This document shows, in pieces, positions 6,575 through 15,368 of a stretch of DNA of 51,424 bases. Below the pieces are notes generated by a model. It did no database searches. It was given only the letters and a program-made list of their open reading frames with translations, and was not told where the DNA came from. Origin of the DNA: Methanobacteriota archaeon (GTDB lineage Archaea; Thermoplasmatota; E2; DHVEG-1); assembly GCA_903930505.1 (NCBI GenBank), contig CAIYYQ010000239.1, forward strand, positions 1-51,424, written 5' to 3'. The first letter of the stretch is position 1, and the number at the start of each line of letters is the position of its first letter. A program made the translations under genes and the position numbers.

Positions 6575-9500
6575 AACTCAAATCTATTATCCCAATACTT
6601 TTAATCCTGATGCTTCTCATCATCCCGGTATTTGCAGAAGATGCACTTACAAAAGTATCAACAAAAGAAGTTACAGATATTCCAACCGCAGAGGAAACCC
6701 TGTTCGTAGAACAACCTACAACTGAAGCAGTTAGTCTATTCGACTTCCTCAAACCACAGGAACAACCAACCGTAAAAGAAACTCCTATTCCACTTGCAGA
6801 TGATAAAACTCCGTTGGTAGAAGGGGAAACATGGAAACAAAACAGCGCTGTGAAACTGGATAAAGGATACGTAACCGTTCAAAACATCCAATCTAATATC
6901 AAAGCAACCACATACACGAAAGTGGATAATGCAATGTTCGTTCCTGCATCGACAAGGAACGACGGCATCAAGTTAATCTATGGTAGTGGTGAAAAGGCAT
7001 ATGGGTTCTTGCCTATACCAAGCATCGAAGTTGCATACTCCTATACTGGAAACACTCTAAAAGAAACCATCACCCTAAAAGAGGATAAACAATTATCATT
7101 TCCCCTAACTCTCCAGAAAGGTTCAAAGTTAATACCGTGGACTGGTGGACAGTTTAAGATAGTTGCTGATGATGGTTCTGGTAATACAATGGCGGGATTG
7201 GTTCTCGAAAAACCATTTGGTATTGATGCAAATGGCAATCGCGTAGAGATGGATTATACCTACGAGAATGGGGAACTAAAACTAAACTATAATCGCGTCT
7301 TACAAGTCTATAATGATGCTCTGACAAAATCAACAAATAAGAGGATTGGTATCGTATTAGTCCCACAATTTGTAGACACCCCTATTGCATACCCATTGGT
7401 TATAGATCCGTCATGGACAGTAGTAGGAGATCACTGGACTACAACAAACGGTTTGAACACCATTGTAATGTGGAATACAACGGGAACTACAACATGGACA
7501 CCCCCGCCCGGTGTTATAACAGTTCAGGCGTTGGAAGTTGCTGGTGGCGGTGCTGGTGGAAGAGCAGGGGGTGGCGGCGCTGCCGGGGGAGTAATCACCA
7601 ATACATTCACTATACCAAGTTACATCACAATAACCGTCCCTCCGGGCGGAATGGGTTTAACAAACTCTATTACACTGGGCAATCCCGGCGGAGATGCAAT
7701 CGTTGTTGTTAATGGCGGTTCAACCTATACCGCTATAGGTGGTACAGGGGGCGGTTCACAATCTGATACTGCCGCTATACGTTCTTCTGCGAATGGTGGA
7801 TCAAGCGGCGGAGCAGCAAGTGACGGTGCTGGAACCGCATCGGGAACAGTAGGAACAGCATCACAGGGCAATATCGGAGGATTGTCAAATACGGCGGGTA
7901 ACGGTTACGCTGGTGGCGGAGGTGGTATCGGAGCTGTGGGGGCTTCTGGTGCAGACACTTCTAATGGTGGTGCGGGATTAAACACGTATTCTACATTCGG
8001 CATATCTGGGTATATTGCTGGTGGCGGTGCGGGGTATCACAATCCAATCGGAACGGGCGGTTCTGCTATCGGTGGAGATTCTGCACTTGCCGGCAACGCG
8101 GCAGGAAATGGTATCAATGGTACCGGATCTGGCGGAGGAGCTGCATATACAGGCAAGGCAGGAGATGGCGGATCGGGTATTGTTGTTCTCACATATCTTA
8201 ACCCGGCAGAATCCCGAACAGCGTTTAGTACCTCCACCAACCAATCATTTATTAAAGCATCTACTGGGTTTGATAATGGTATTTATTTCTATAATGGCTC
8301 AGCCACAACCGAAAGAACAGTATCTACATCGTATTATGATGATTTTGCTACAAATACAACGTATCGGTATTCAATCGCTAAATATACAACCCCCGCGACA
8401 GTTGTGGCTGGAACCGAAGTAATAACGTCTGAATCTCTAAACTTGGTTGAGAATACGTACACTACTGCGGTAGCAAGACTAAAATCCTATAAATCTGCGG
8501 GTGGAGAATTTGAGTTTTCATTTAAGAATAATAACGATGGAGGGAGTCCATCAGACTTCACTGGCGCTCTTATCGCATCACAAGACTTCTCCAATCATTA
8601 TAGAGTTGTTATAGGTAATAGTACTGTATTAGGTACATCAAACCTCTCGATATGGAAAGATGTTGCAGGAACCTATACATTGGTTGCAACTGCGGATACG
8701 TCAGCGACGTATAATAGGACGAATGTTACGTGGATGAAGGTTAGGTTTGATCCGAATACAAATTATATGAGCGTGTGGTTCAGAGATAATGCGGGTTCAT
8801 ATTCTACTGTGGCAACAATAACGAACACAACCGCACTACCAGCAAGTGACTATGATTATGGATACTTCGGATTCTATTCTAACGTGGGAACTGCTGGCGC
8901 TGGAAATCTAAATGTTATCTACGATAATTTCACATTAAAAACCAATTTGGTTGTTGGATACACAAACATCCCGGTGAGTTATGGGAATGGTTACAAACCC
9001 ATGCTACGCGGCGCACAGATTGGCGAGTATTACAACGGTGCGGCAACGGTGCAGTCCACAAGATATGTGGATGATTTTAATTGGGATACAAGTGAGGAAT
9101 ATACGGCAAAAGATGGCACAGTATGGGCGATTACACCAACATTGGGATATCTATCACTCACAAGTTTATCAGGAAAATCTATTGCAGCATATCAAAACGG
9201 GTTACAACAATACGGCGATGGGTGGTATGTTTGGAATTTTTATACTACGTCTGCGGAAGATGTTATGCGATTACCGTTTGTTTGGAGTGGTACTACGATT
9301 GCCACTGGCAGAGTAAGCAACGCATACGTGGCAACATACAATCAAGCGTCGGGTGGGATGCAGTTATTTGTTGTGGATAATTTAGGTAACGGGGTTCAAA
9401 TCGGATCGTCGGTGACAAGAACTCCCACAACAAACACACATTATAAAATATCGGTTTTAAAATCGGGTAGTAATTTTTACGTATATTGGAACAACGAAAT

Positions 9501-12500
9501 AGCCCCCGTTATTACAGGAATAGATGCCACGCTATCATACGGATATGTTGGGATTACTTCGGACACCGTTTCAGTAACCAAATATACCAGTATCCAAATC
9601 AACGCCCTCGACACCACATCCCCTTCGGGCATCTCCGCAACACTGGGGGGTGTACCGCATGGTGCAATGTACGCTTCAACCAACAACGCATCAGTATCTG
9701 GATATGCACCTCTACCTGTTCAGTTCTCTGATGTAACGAACTACTATAATCCAATTAACCCAACTCTAACCCGTAACTGGTCTTATCAGGGTATCGTAGT
9801 AGGAAATAATACCAAAACGGTGTTCGCAACCACAGCAGCACCACTCGTATCATTCGGAGTAGGCAACTTCACGATACAACTCAACAACGAAAGTTTATCT
9901 GGGAAATTAGAATCGACACAACAATTCTGGGTTAATGTATCACAACCAGCCATATCGAGCTTTACCGCGAACAAAACCGGGGGGCAGCCACCCGTAGCAA
10001 TCCACTTTACGGATACATCGACATACTCCCCCCAGATGTGGAACTGGAGTGTCAATAACACCGTATGGTATAATTACACGTCCAGTCACAACCTCGATTA
10101 TACATTTATTCCGATGGGATTACATAATGTTTCGCTCATGGTAAGCCAACCAACCATCAACACCCTCTCGAATACTACAAGGATGAATATCTATGTTAAT
10201 ACTACAGTCGGAGCGGATTTTGTTGGCGCTCCTTTAACGGGTATTTACGTTCCACAAACCGTTTCATTTGTGGATTATAGTGTGGGGGAGGGTTTGTATT
10301 CATGGGCGTGGAACTTCGGTGACGGGCAGACAAGCACACTTCGGAATCCAACCCACCAATATACTCAGGCGGGGGTATTCACGGTTTCATTAACGACAAT
10401 CGGACTTGACGGAACCTCAACCAAAACAGCCCCCAATTATGTAACTGTCAGCACTGGTAATGTATTTACAGCAAATAGAACCGAATGGAATAATTATGGA
10501 TTTCCTGTACAATTCACTGATAGTTTCCCAACTGGACATTTAACATGGAACTGGTCTTTCGGTGACGGTTATTATAACAACTCACAAGTCCCGCCTGTAC
10601 ACTACTACTCCGTAGCGAATCGCTATACTGTGAATCTTACAGTAACCGACGCATATGGAACAAACAAAACTGTTCAGACAAATTATATTAATCTTACTTC
10701 GGATCTACCAGGCGTAAAGTCATGGTTGCATATGGATGGTGTTGCTGGAGGGACAACATTCAACGGGGAGATGGGCTCTGCATGGACACCTACAAGTGTA
10801 ACCACCGAAACATCGAATAAGAAGTTCGGGACAGCAAGCGCGTTATTCAACGCTGCGGGTGACAGACTCCAAACCCCATCGTCCACATCGTTTGATTTCG
10901 GAACGGGCGACTTCACAATCGAAAAACAAGTCTATATTACGGCAGATAGTACAGGAGATACAATCATTTCCCGCACATCGGACGGTGCAGCACGAACTGA
11001 CGGATGGGGTATTTACGATTCTACCAATACGGATTCTGGTTGGAAGTTCTGGGCGGGTGCAACTCAAACCGGAACCTTCCAACTCACAGTAAACACATGG
11101 CATCATTTGGCAGTAGAAAGAACCTCTGGTATTGTTACGGTTTATGTTGATGGTATTGCAGCAACCGCACCAACAGCAATGGCGGGAAACTATGATACTA
11201 ACAATCCTGTAGTGCATGGTAAACCTATTACTGGTGCGGGTGTTAATTCCGCGAAAATGTATCTCGACGAACCCCGCATCTCTAACGTTGCACGGTGGAG
11301 TCCATTCAGCCCCCCTCCTGCACCATACGCAGGTGATTTATTCCCATTCTATCCCGATCCGAATCCGGGTAGCACATTGAGATTTAAGACAGATCCAACC
11401 TCCCCTCCGGGCAACGCGATAATCTCAAATCTGACTCCCAGATATAGAACCATCCAGATCCAGAATGTGAACATTACGAATAATATCAGTCTGGTAATGC
11501 TATTCAACGAAAATCATTTCTTTGCGAGCGGAGTATCTGCAAATGCAACAACATTCGCGGGTATCAATTTTACCAATGTTGTTATTGATAATAGCGCAGG
11601 AACGGTTCTTATCAATGCCACAAGACCGGGTGGATTCACTACCAAAGGATTAACCGATGGCAGAGCTTCCTTCGCAGATATCCGAATGGTCTACTGGAAC
11701 TACACCCCCCCAGAAGAAGATGCAGTATGGGATGAAGACGATGAAGATAATATCCAGAGATTCGGTAGTGGATATTTAGGGAACCTGACAAACCATATAG
11801 ATTTCCCCGTCCATAATTTCATCAATACAAATATAACAGTAAACGATTGGATAACCTTCTCGAACTTCACAGTGAATAATACCGCACCGTGGGCGAATGA
11901 ACACACCGTTTTATTCACACCCGAAAATAATTTCTCTGCGAACCGATACCTATGGAGTTGGGGAGATGGAACGACTCTATTATCCTATAACTCATCGGAT
12001 ACACACATATATGATTCCGTAGGCGCAAAAACCGTATCCCTAACCGCATACTTATGGCAGAATAACAGCGTCACGAATACTACTACAAGAGTGGGGTATG
12101 TGGTGCCGGTTTATAATGCGAGTTGGGTACATGCTGATTTTGAGGCGACTCCGGTTAGTGGGAGTGTGGGAATGTCAGTAACATTTACCGATCTCTCTAC
12201 ATGGGGAACTTCAAATGCTTTGAGTGGACGGAAATATAACTGGTCCTTCGGAGATGATCTTTACTCTCCTGCACCATACTCAAGCCTTGTAGGAAGTCCG
12301 ACGCATGTTTATCCGGCACTTGGAACATATACCGTCAAATTAACTGTTAATAATACAATCACCAACTCAACAATGGAAAAACTAAATTATATAGTCATAT
12401 CAACAAAGCAAGATACAACGAATTTGGTATATCAGGCACAATTATACCGACTCATATTTCAGAATCTTATAGGAACTCCGTTAGGAGGATTATCAGTAAC

Positions 12501-13353
12501 AGTCACACCTCTGAATTATACAATGCCATCTAACTGGACTTCCACACTTATAGGAATATCCTCTTCAGTTATTATACAGAACAATACAATTCGTGGTATT
12601 ACAGGAACCGACGGATCTATTGGAATGCCATTATTAACCCCATTGGGATATATGGTCAATATCACCGGAACAGCACAATCAGGAGATATAGTAGATTATT
12701 CTATAGTTGAATATCCACCAACGCAGGGAACAGATATCCTTATCTCTCTCCCTACGAGTATAACCGGGTTTATCAGAATCACCCCAACTCCGGGATTCAT
12801 CACATACAATATTTATAATCAGACATTCAGCAGCACGATCCAGAATCTATCCGTAAATTTCAATGATCCGACCGGCGCTACAAATTTCACCATTGTAAAA
12901 GTTATCAATCAGTCGGGGTATGTTTTGAATACGACAACCTATACAGGAACTTCAGCAACATCCATAGTTAATAATTTCTCATATATCGAAGGTGTAACCA
13001 GCCCATCAGGTGATATTTTAAGATACGGATTCTCTGCATATGTACCATCAGCCGGGGGATGGAATAACATCACCGAAACTTACGATTCTAATGTGGGAAA
13101 ATCATTAACGGGAAGTCATGTTTATGACCAGTGGGCAGCGATCATCATCATCGTTTTAGCCTCATCGGCATTCACAGCATCCACCGTCTATGTAGGGACG
13201 ATAGGAGTAGGACTTATGGGGTTGTTCTTCTATTACACCGTGAAATGGTTTACACCCGGTGTGCAGGGAACAGTATTTGTTACAATGTGCGCCTTCTGGA
13301 TATGCATTGGTATAATAGGATTCATTACCAAGAAAGGAAGAGGTGGATTCTAA
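6571..13353 (+). CDS. giant PKD/LamG surface adhesin with membrane anchor
   Basis: 2260 residues. Signal peptide 1-22. Residues about 306-544 form a Gly-rich domain (VAGGGAGGRAGGGG) like those of phage fibre proteins. Beta-rich ConA-like regions cover about 550-1110. PKD-type domains are visible near 1131-1207, 1212-1295 (WNFGDGQT), 1307-1374 (NWSFGDGYY), 1777-1847 (WSWGDGTT) and 1850-1944 (NWSFGDDLY). A LamG/ConA-like domain sits at 1381-1574 (DFTIEKQVYI, WHHLAVER). Three hydrophobic helices at about 2185-2257 and a basic tail anchor it. PKD repeats are typical of methanogen surface proteins. It probably mediates adhesion or host recognition; the alternative is a surface-layer-like coat. Confidence 0.8.
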   Translation: MKLKSIIPILLILMLLIIPVFAEDALTKVSTKEVTDIPTAEETLFVEQPTTEAVSLFDFLKPQEQPTVKETPIPLADDKTPLVEGETWKQNSAVKLDKGYVTVQNIQSNIKATTYTKVDNAMFVPASTRNDGIKLIYGSGEKAYGFLPIPSIEVAYSYTGNTLKETITLKEDKQLSFPLTLQKGSKLIPWTGGQFKIVADDGSGNTMAGLVLEKPFGIDANGNRVEMDYTYENGELKLNYNRVLQVYNDALTKSTNKRIGIVLVPQFVDTPIAYPLVIDPSWTVVGDHWTTTNGLNTIVMWNTTGTTTWTPPPGVITVQALEVAGGGAGGRAGGGGAAGGVITNTFTIPSYITITVPPGGMGLTNSITLGNPGGDAIVVVNGGSTYTAIGGTGGGSQSDTAAIRSSANGGSSGGAASDGAGTASGTVGTASQGNIGGLSNTAGNGYAGGGGGIGAVGASGADTSNGGAGLNTYSTFGISGYIAGGGAGYHNPIGTGGSAIGGDSALAGNAAGNGINGTGSGGGAAYTGKAGDGGSGIVVLTYLNPAESRTAFSTSTNQSFIKASTGFDNGIYFYNGSATTERTVSTSYYDDFATNTTYRYSIAKYTTPATVVAGTEVITSESLNLVENTYTTAVARLKSYKSAGGEFEFSFKNNNDGGSPSDFTGALIASQDFSNHYRVVIGNSTVLGTSNLSIWKDVAGTYTLVATADTSATYNRTNVTWMKVRFDPNTNYMSVWFRDNAGSYSTVATITNTTALPASDYDYGYFGFYSNVGTAGAGNLNVIYDNFTLKTNLVVGYTNIPVSYGNGYKPMLRGAQIGEYYNGAATVQSTRYVDDFNWDTSEEYTAKDGTVWAITPTLGYLSLTSLSGKSIAAYQNGLQQYGDGWYVWNFYTTSAEDVMRLPFVWSGTTIATGRVSNAYVATYNQASGGMQLFVVDNLGNGVQIGSSVTRTPTTNTHYKISVLKSGSNFYVYWNNEIAPVITGIDATLSYGYVGITSDTVSVTKYTSIQINALDTTSPSGISATLGGVPHGAMYASTNNASVSGYAPLPVQFSDVTNYYNPINPTLTRNWSYQGIVVGNNTKTVFATTAAPLVSFGVGNFTIQLNNESLSGKLESTQQFWVNVSQPAISSFTANKTGGQPPVAIHFTDTSTYSPQMWNWSVNNTVWYNYTSSHNLDYTFIPMGLHNVSLMVSQPTINTLSNTTRMNIYVNTTVGADFVGAPLTGIYVPQTVSFVDYSVGEGLYSWAWNFGDGQTSTLRNPTHQYTQAGVFTVSLTTIGLDGTSTKTAPNYVTVSTGNVFTANRTEWNNYGFPVQFTDSFPTGHLTWNWSFGDGYYNNSQVPPVHYYSVANRYTVNLTVTDAYGTNKTVQTNYINLTSDLPGVKSWLHMDGVAGGTTFNGEMGSAWTPTSVTTETSNKKFGTASALFNAAGDRLQTPSSTSFDFGTGDFTIEKQVYITADSTGDTIISRTSDGAARTDGWGIYDSTNTDSGWKFWAGATQTGTFQLTVNTWHHLAVERTSGIVTVYVDGIAATAPTAMAGNYDTNNPVVHGKPITGAGVNSAKMYLDEPRISNVARWSPFSPPPAPYAGDLFPFYPDPNPGSTLRFKTDPTSPPGNAIISNLTPRYRTIQIQNVNITNNISLVMLFNENHFFASGVSANATTFAGINFTNVVIDNSAGTVLINATRPGGFTTKGLTDGRASFADIRMVYWNYTPPEEDAVWDEDDEDNIQRFGSGYLGNLTNHIDFPVHNFINTNITVNDWITFSNFTVNNTAPWANEHTVLFTPENNFSANRYLWSWGDGTTLLSYNSSDTHIYDSVGAKTVSLTAYLWQNNSVTNTTTRVGYVVPVYNASWVHADFEATPVSGSVGMSVTFTDLSTWGTSNALSGRKYNWSFGDDLYSPAPYSSLVGSPTHVYPALGTYTVKLTVNNTITNSTMEKLNYIVISTKQDTTNLVYQAQLYRLIFQNLIGTPLGGLSVTVTPLNYTMPSNWTSTLIGISSSVIIQNNTIRGITGTDGSIGMPLLTPLGYMVNITGTAQSGDIVDYSIVEYPPTQGTDILISLPTSITGFIRITPTPGFITYNIYNQTFSSTIQNLSVNFNDPTGATNFTIVKVINQSGYVLNTTTYTGTSATSIVNNFSYIEGVTSPSGDILRYGFSAYVPSAGGWNNITETYDSNVGKSLTGSHVYDQWAAIIIIVLASSAFTASTVYVGTIGVGLMGLFFYYTVKWFTPGVQGTVFVTMCAFWICIGIIGFITKKGRGGF

Positions 13354-13781
13354 TGGGATTAAGAGCGCTCGATATAGCAGTATTCATGGTGATCTTAAAC
13401 ATCGCAATTATCTATGTTCCAGCCGTAGCCGCTCCACAATGGGCGGGGACGATCAATCTGGGTCCGTTATCCTCTCTCGATAACGAGGGCACATTTAGTC
13501 TTAGTGCATTAGCATCCAGTTGGAGTGCATTCTCCGGAGGAAATGGAGGGTGGACGGCATTAGTTGATTTTGCATTATTATCAATACGCATGATCATTCA
13601 GGCGCTTATTATCGCAGCACTGATATTGGTATCCCCCATTGGAATCCTCATTGCATTACAAGCAACATTCCCTATAGTTCCATCCGTGATCTTCATGCTC
13701 ATTGGTGCAGTAGTATTCATCATAGAAGGATGGGCATGGTTCCAGATATTAAGTGGTAGATCGGGCGAGGTGCTTACATAA
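13353..13781 (+). CDS. membrane protein, 142 aa
   Basis: The ATG at 13353 shares a base with the adhesin stop (TAATG); a longer reading from 13131 is a shadow of the adhesin tail. A signal-like first helix (ALDIAVFMVILNIAIIYVPAVAA), a Ser/Gly-rich loop (SLSALASSWSAFSGGNGG) and two long hydrophobic segments (residues 70-95 and 105-130) are seen. Likely assembles in the membrane next to the adhesin anchor. Function unknown. Confidence 0.6.
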   Translation: MGLRALDIAVFMVILNIAIIYVPAVAAPQWAGTINLGPLSSLDNEGTFSLSALASSWSAFSGGNGGWTALVDFALLSIRMIIQALIIAALILVSPIGILIALQATFPIVPSVIFMLIGAVVFIIEGWAWFQILSGRSGEVLT

Positions 13782-14131
13782 TGGTTTACACAGTTCCAAC
13801 AATCTCTACCAGTATCTCATTCGCGCAATGGAACGCTCATACATGGGATTTCGGTGCGATGTTCAGCGATCTCCTGACATGGTATGGCGCAGCATTCGGA
13901 ACAGGAATATTCGGCGTATCAATGTTCTCCGGAATTGTCCTGCTGATCATCTTCGGAGTTCAGGCAATCAGACAGGAATCACTCGTATTACCCGGCTCGG
14001 TTATAGCGATCATCGGTGTCAGCACAGAACTTTATGGAGCGGTCCCATTGAATATGCAGGCATTATTCCTGATGATCTTTGTTGTGCTTCCCGTAGTTGG
14101 TGTGATTTATGATATTTACAGGAAGAGATAA
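13781..14131 (+). CDS. membrane protein, 116 aa
   Basis: Starts with its ATG overlapping the previous stop (TAATG). Three hydrophobic segments (GIVLLIIFGVQAI, VLPGSVIAIIGVST, LFLMIFVVLPVVGVIYDI) and a basic end (YRKR). Last gene of the adhesin operon and convergent with the next gene. Function unknown. Confidence 0.55.
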   Translation: MVYTVPTISTSISFAQWNAHTWDFGAMFSDLLTWYGAAFGTGIFGVSMFSGIVLLIIFGVQAIRQESLVLPGSVIAIIGVSTELYGAVPLNMQALFLMIFVVLPVVGVIYDIYRKR

Positions 14132-14141
14132 CCATTTTTTA
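14132..14141. terminator. T-rich stretch between convergent genes
   Basis: A run of six T follows the stop of the rightward operon, and the leftward operon ends here too. Archaeal termination usually needs only such a U-run, so it probably ends the + strand transcript. Confidence 0.35.
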
Positions 14142-14318
14142 ATAATCATAAATCCATTTTAGAATACGGTATCCAACATATCCTATCAAAAACATTCCAA
14201 CAATGTTACCAAACAACCTCTCAGGTTCTTTACCAGCAGCATTTAAGGAAATATCACAAAAAGAAAATACCAACCAACATCCCCAATAAAGCCAAAACCA
14301 TATTGTGTGGTCTTTCAT
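14139..14318 (-). CDS. small membrane protein, 59 aa
   Basis: Start at 14318 (MKDHTIWF) follows a GGGG-containing leader; a longer reading through the upstream 44-bp repeat is less likely. Two hydrophobic segments (FWLYWGCWLVFSFC and VGMFLIGYVGYRIL). Last gene of the long leftward operon. Confidence 0.45.
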   Translation of the reverse strand: MKDHTIWFWLYWGCWLVFSFCDISLNAAGKEPERLFGNIVGMFLIGYVGYRILKWIYDY

Positions 14319-14328
14319 AAATTTACTA

Positions 14329-14372
14329 CCCCGATAAATTATAATCAGTAGATGAAATTGCAGATAAAAATG
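14329..14372. repeat. 44-bp direct repeat, copy 1
   Basis: Matches 14788-14831 with a single mismatch. This copy is non-coding, between two genes, but read in the frame of copy 2 it would encode a near-identical protein C-terminus (SAISSTDYNLSG, then stop). Confidence 0.85.
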
Positions 14373-14374
14373 GT

Positions 14375-14776
14375 TCAAGCAACATCACGCTGGTCTGGTT
14401 GTGGTTGCGTGGCCCGCTCAACAATTAATTTTTGAACCTGATCAAATGCAGATGTGTTTGGATGCGGGTCCCCACTCTGGGCGTTTGAATTCCTCAACAA
14501 ATTCCATTGGTAGACTTCTTCCGGTCGGAGATATTGCACCACGTCATTGAAGTCTCTGACATATTTTTCAGAGAAATACTGTGCCAGCAAAATTGCTGGC
14601 GTGTTCGCATCCTTACAAAAACTAACTGAAGCGTTCTTCTCTCTAACATCAATCGTACAAGCCATTTTCCCGCCGGGAAGGTTCGCTGTTTTTGAAACCC
14701 AAATGTTGAGTCCAAATATATGAAATCCCCACAAAATGATCTGATCGTAGACGTGGGTTGGAATTTTCGCGATCAT
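14375..14776 (-). CDS. hypothetical 133-aa protein bracketed by direct repeats
   Basis: Soluble protein with no recognised motif (WGFHIFGLNIWVSKTANLP; C-terminus rich in Gln/Asp/Pro). Its ATG overlaps the upstream stop. Nearly identical 44-bp repeats lie just beyond both ends, so it looks like a cassette inserted between two small membrane-protein genes by duplication of the flank. Function unknown. Confidence 0.5.
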   Translation of the reverse strand: MIAKIPTHVYDQIILWGFHIFGLNIWVSKTANLPGGKMACTIDVREKNASVSFCKDANTPAILLAQYFSEKYVRDFNDVVQYLRPEEVYQWNLLRNSNAQSGDPHPNTSAFDQVQKLIVERATQPQPDQRDVA

Positions 14777-15066
14777 AATCCACCAGCCCCCGATAAATCA
14801 TAATCAGTAGATGAAATTGCAGATAAAAATGTATAAACAACTAAAGAGACTCCGACGACCCAGACCATATTAAACCAGAGATCGAAATTATTTCCTGCCA
14901 GTGTTCCTATTGCTAGCCAGCCGGCTGAAAGATGAAGATGGGGAAGCAGAGCCAGAGCAGACGATTTAAAGACCATCAGGGCCGTGCCAAACGTGCCGTA
15001 AATCACATAGAGGCTTGCAAGTGCAGCAACCAACCCGATCATCGCTCTCAAAGGTTTAAACGACAT
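14773..15066 (-). CDS. small membrane protein, 97 aa
   Basis: Four hydrophobic segments (AMIGLVAALASLYVIYGTF, ALALLPHLHLSAGWLAIGTLAG, NMVWVVGVSLVVYTFL) suggest a compact polytopic protein. Its last 15 codons lie in the 44-bp repeat. It overlaps the upstream gene by one base. Function unknown. Confidence 0.5.
   Translation of the reverse strand: MSFKPLRAMIGLVAALASLYVIYGTFGTALMVFKSSALALLPHLHLSAGWLAIGTLAGNNFDLWFNMVWVVGVSLVVYTFLSAISSTDYDLSGAGGL
14788..14831. repeat. 44-bp direct repeat, copy 2
   Basis: Encodes the C-terminus (AISSTDYDLSG) of the 97-aa membrane protein on the - strand and matches 14329-14372 except for one base. Confidence 0.85.
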
Positions 15067-15368
15067 CAGTTCACCCCAAACTTACTTCGGAGTGCTACGA
15101 TTAGAAAACTTAACCCGGAAAGAATCATTATGAGCATCGCAATAGTGCTACTGCTATTCAAAGCCGCGAGGTTCTGGAATCCCGCGATATACGCAGCGTC
15201 CGGAGCGGTTGTAGATGAAGCCCAGAACGCAGTTACGCTTGTTGAGATCCCATCACTCAAAGGGACCGTGAGCCACATATAACTGGTAAATCCGAATATG
15301 ATCATCAGGAAAAATAATACGAGTCCCTGAATACTTCCCTCTTCATTAACGTAATGTTTCAGAACCAT
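15066..15368 (-). CDS. membrane protein, 100 aa
   Basis: Two hydrophobic segments (GLVLFFLMIIFGFTSYMWLTV near 15-35 and TIAMLIMILSGLSFLIVAL near 74-93) around an Ala/Ser/Thr-rich loop. A two-helix small membrane protein of this kind could be a virion membrane subunit. Its start overlaps the end of the 1619-aa gene. Confidence 0.5.
   Translation of the reverse strand: MVLKHYVNEEGSIQGLVLFFLMIIFGFTSYMWLTVPLSDGISTSVTAFWASSTTAPDAAYIAGFQNLAALNSSSTIAMLIMILSGLSFLIVALRSKFGVN

Noticed and set aside
10843..11217. 124-aa Cys-rich - strand ORF inside the giant adhesin
   Set aside because: Antisense to the LamG-like domain of a well-supported gene; no start signals.
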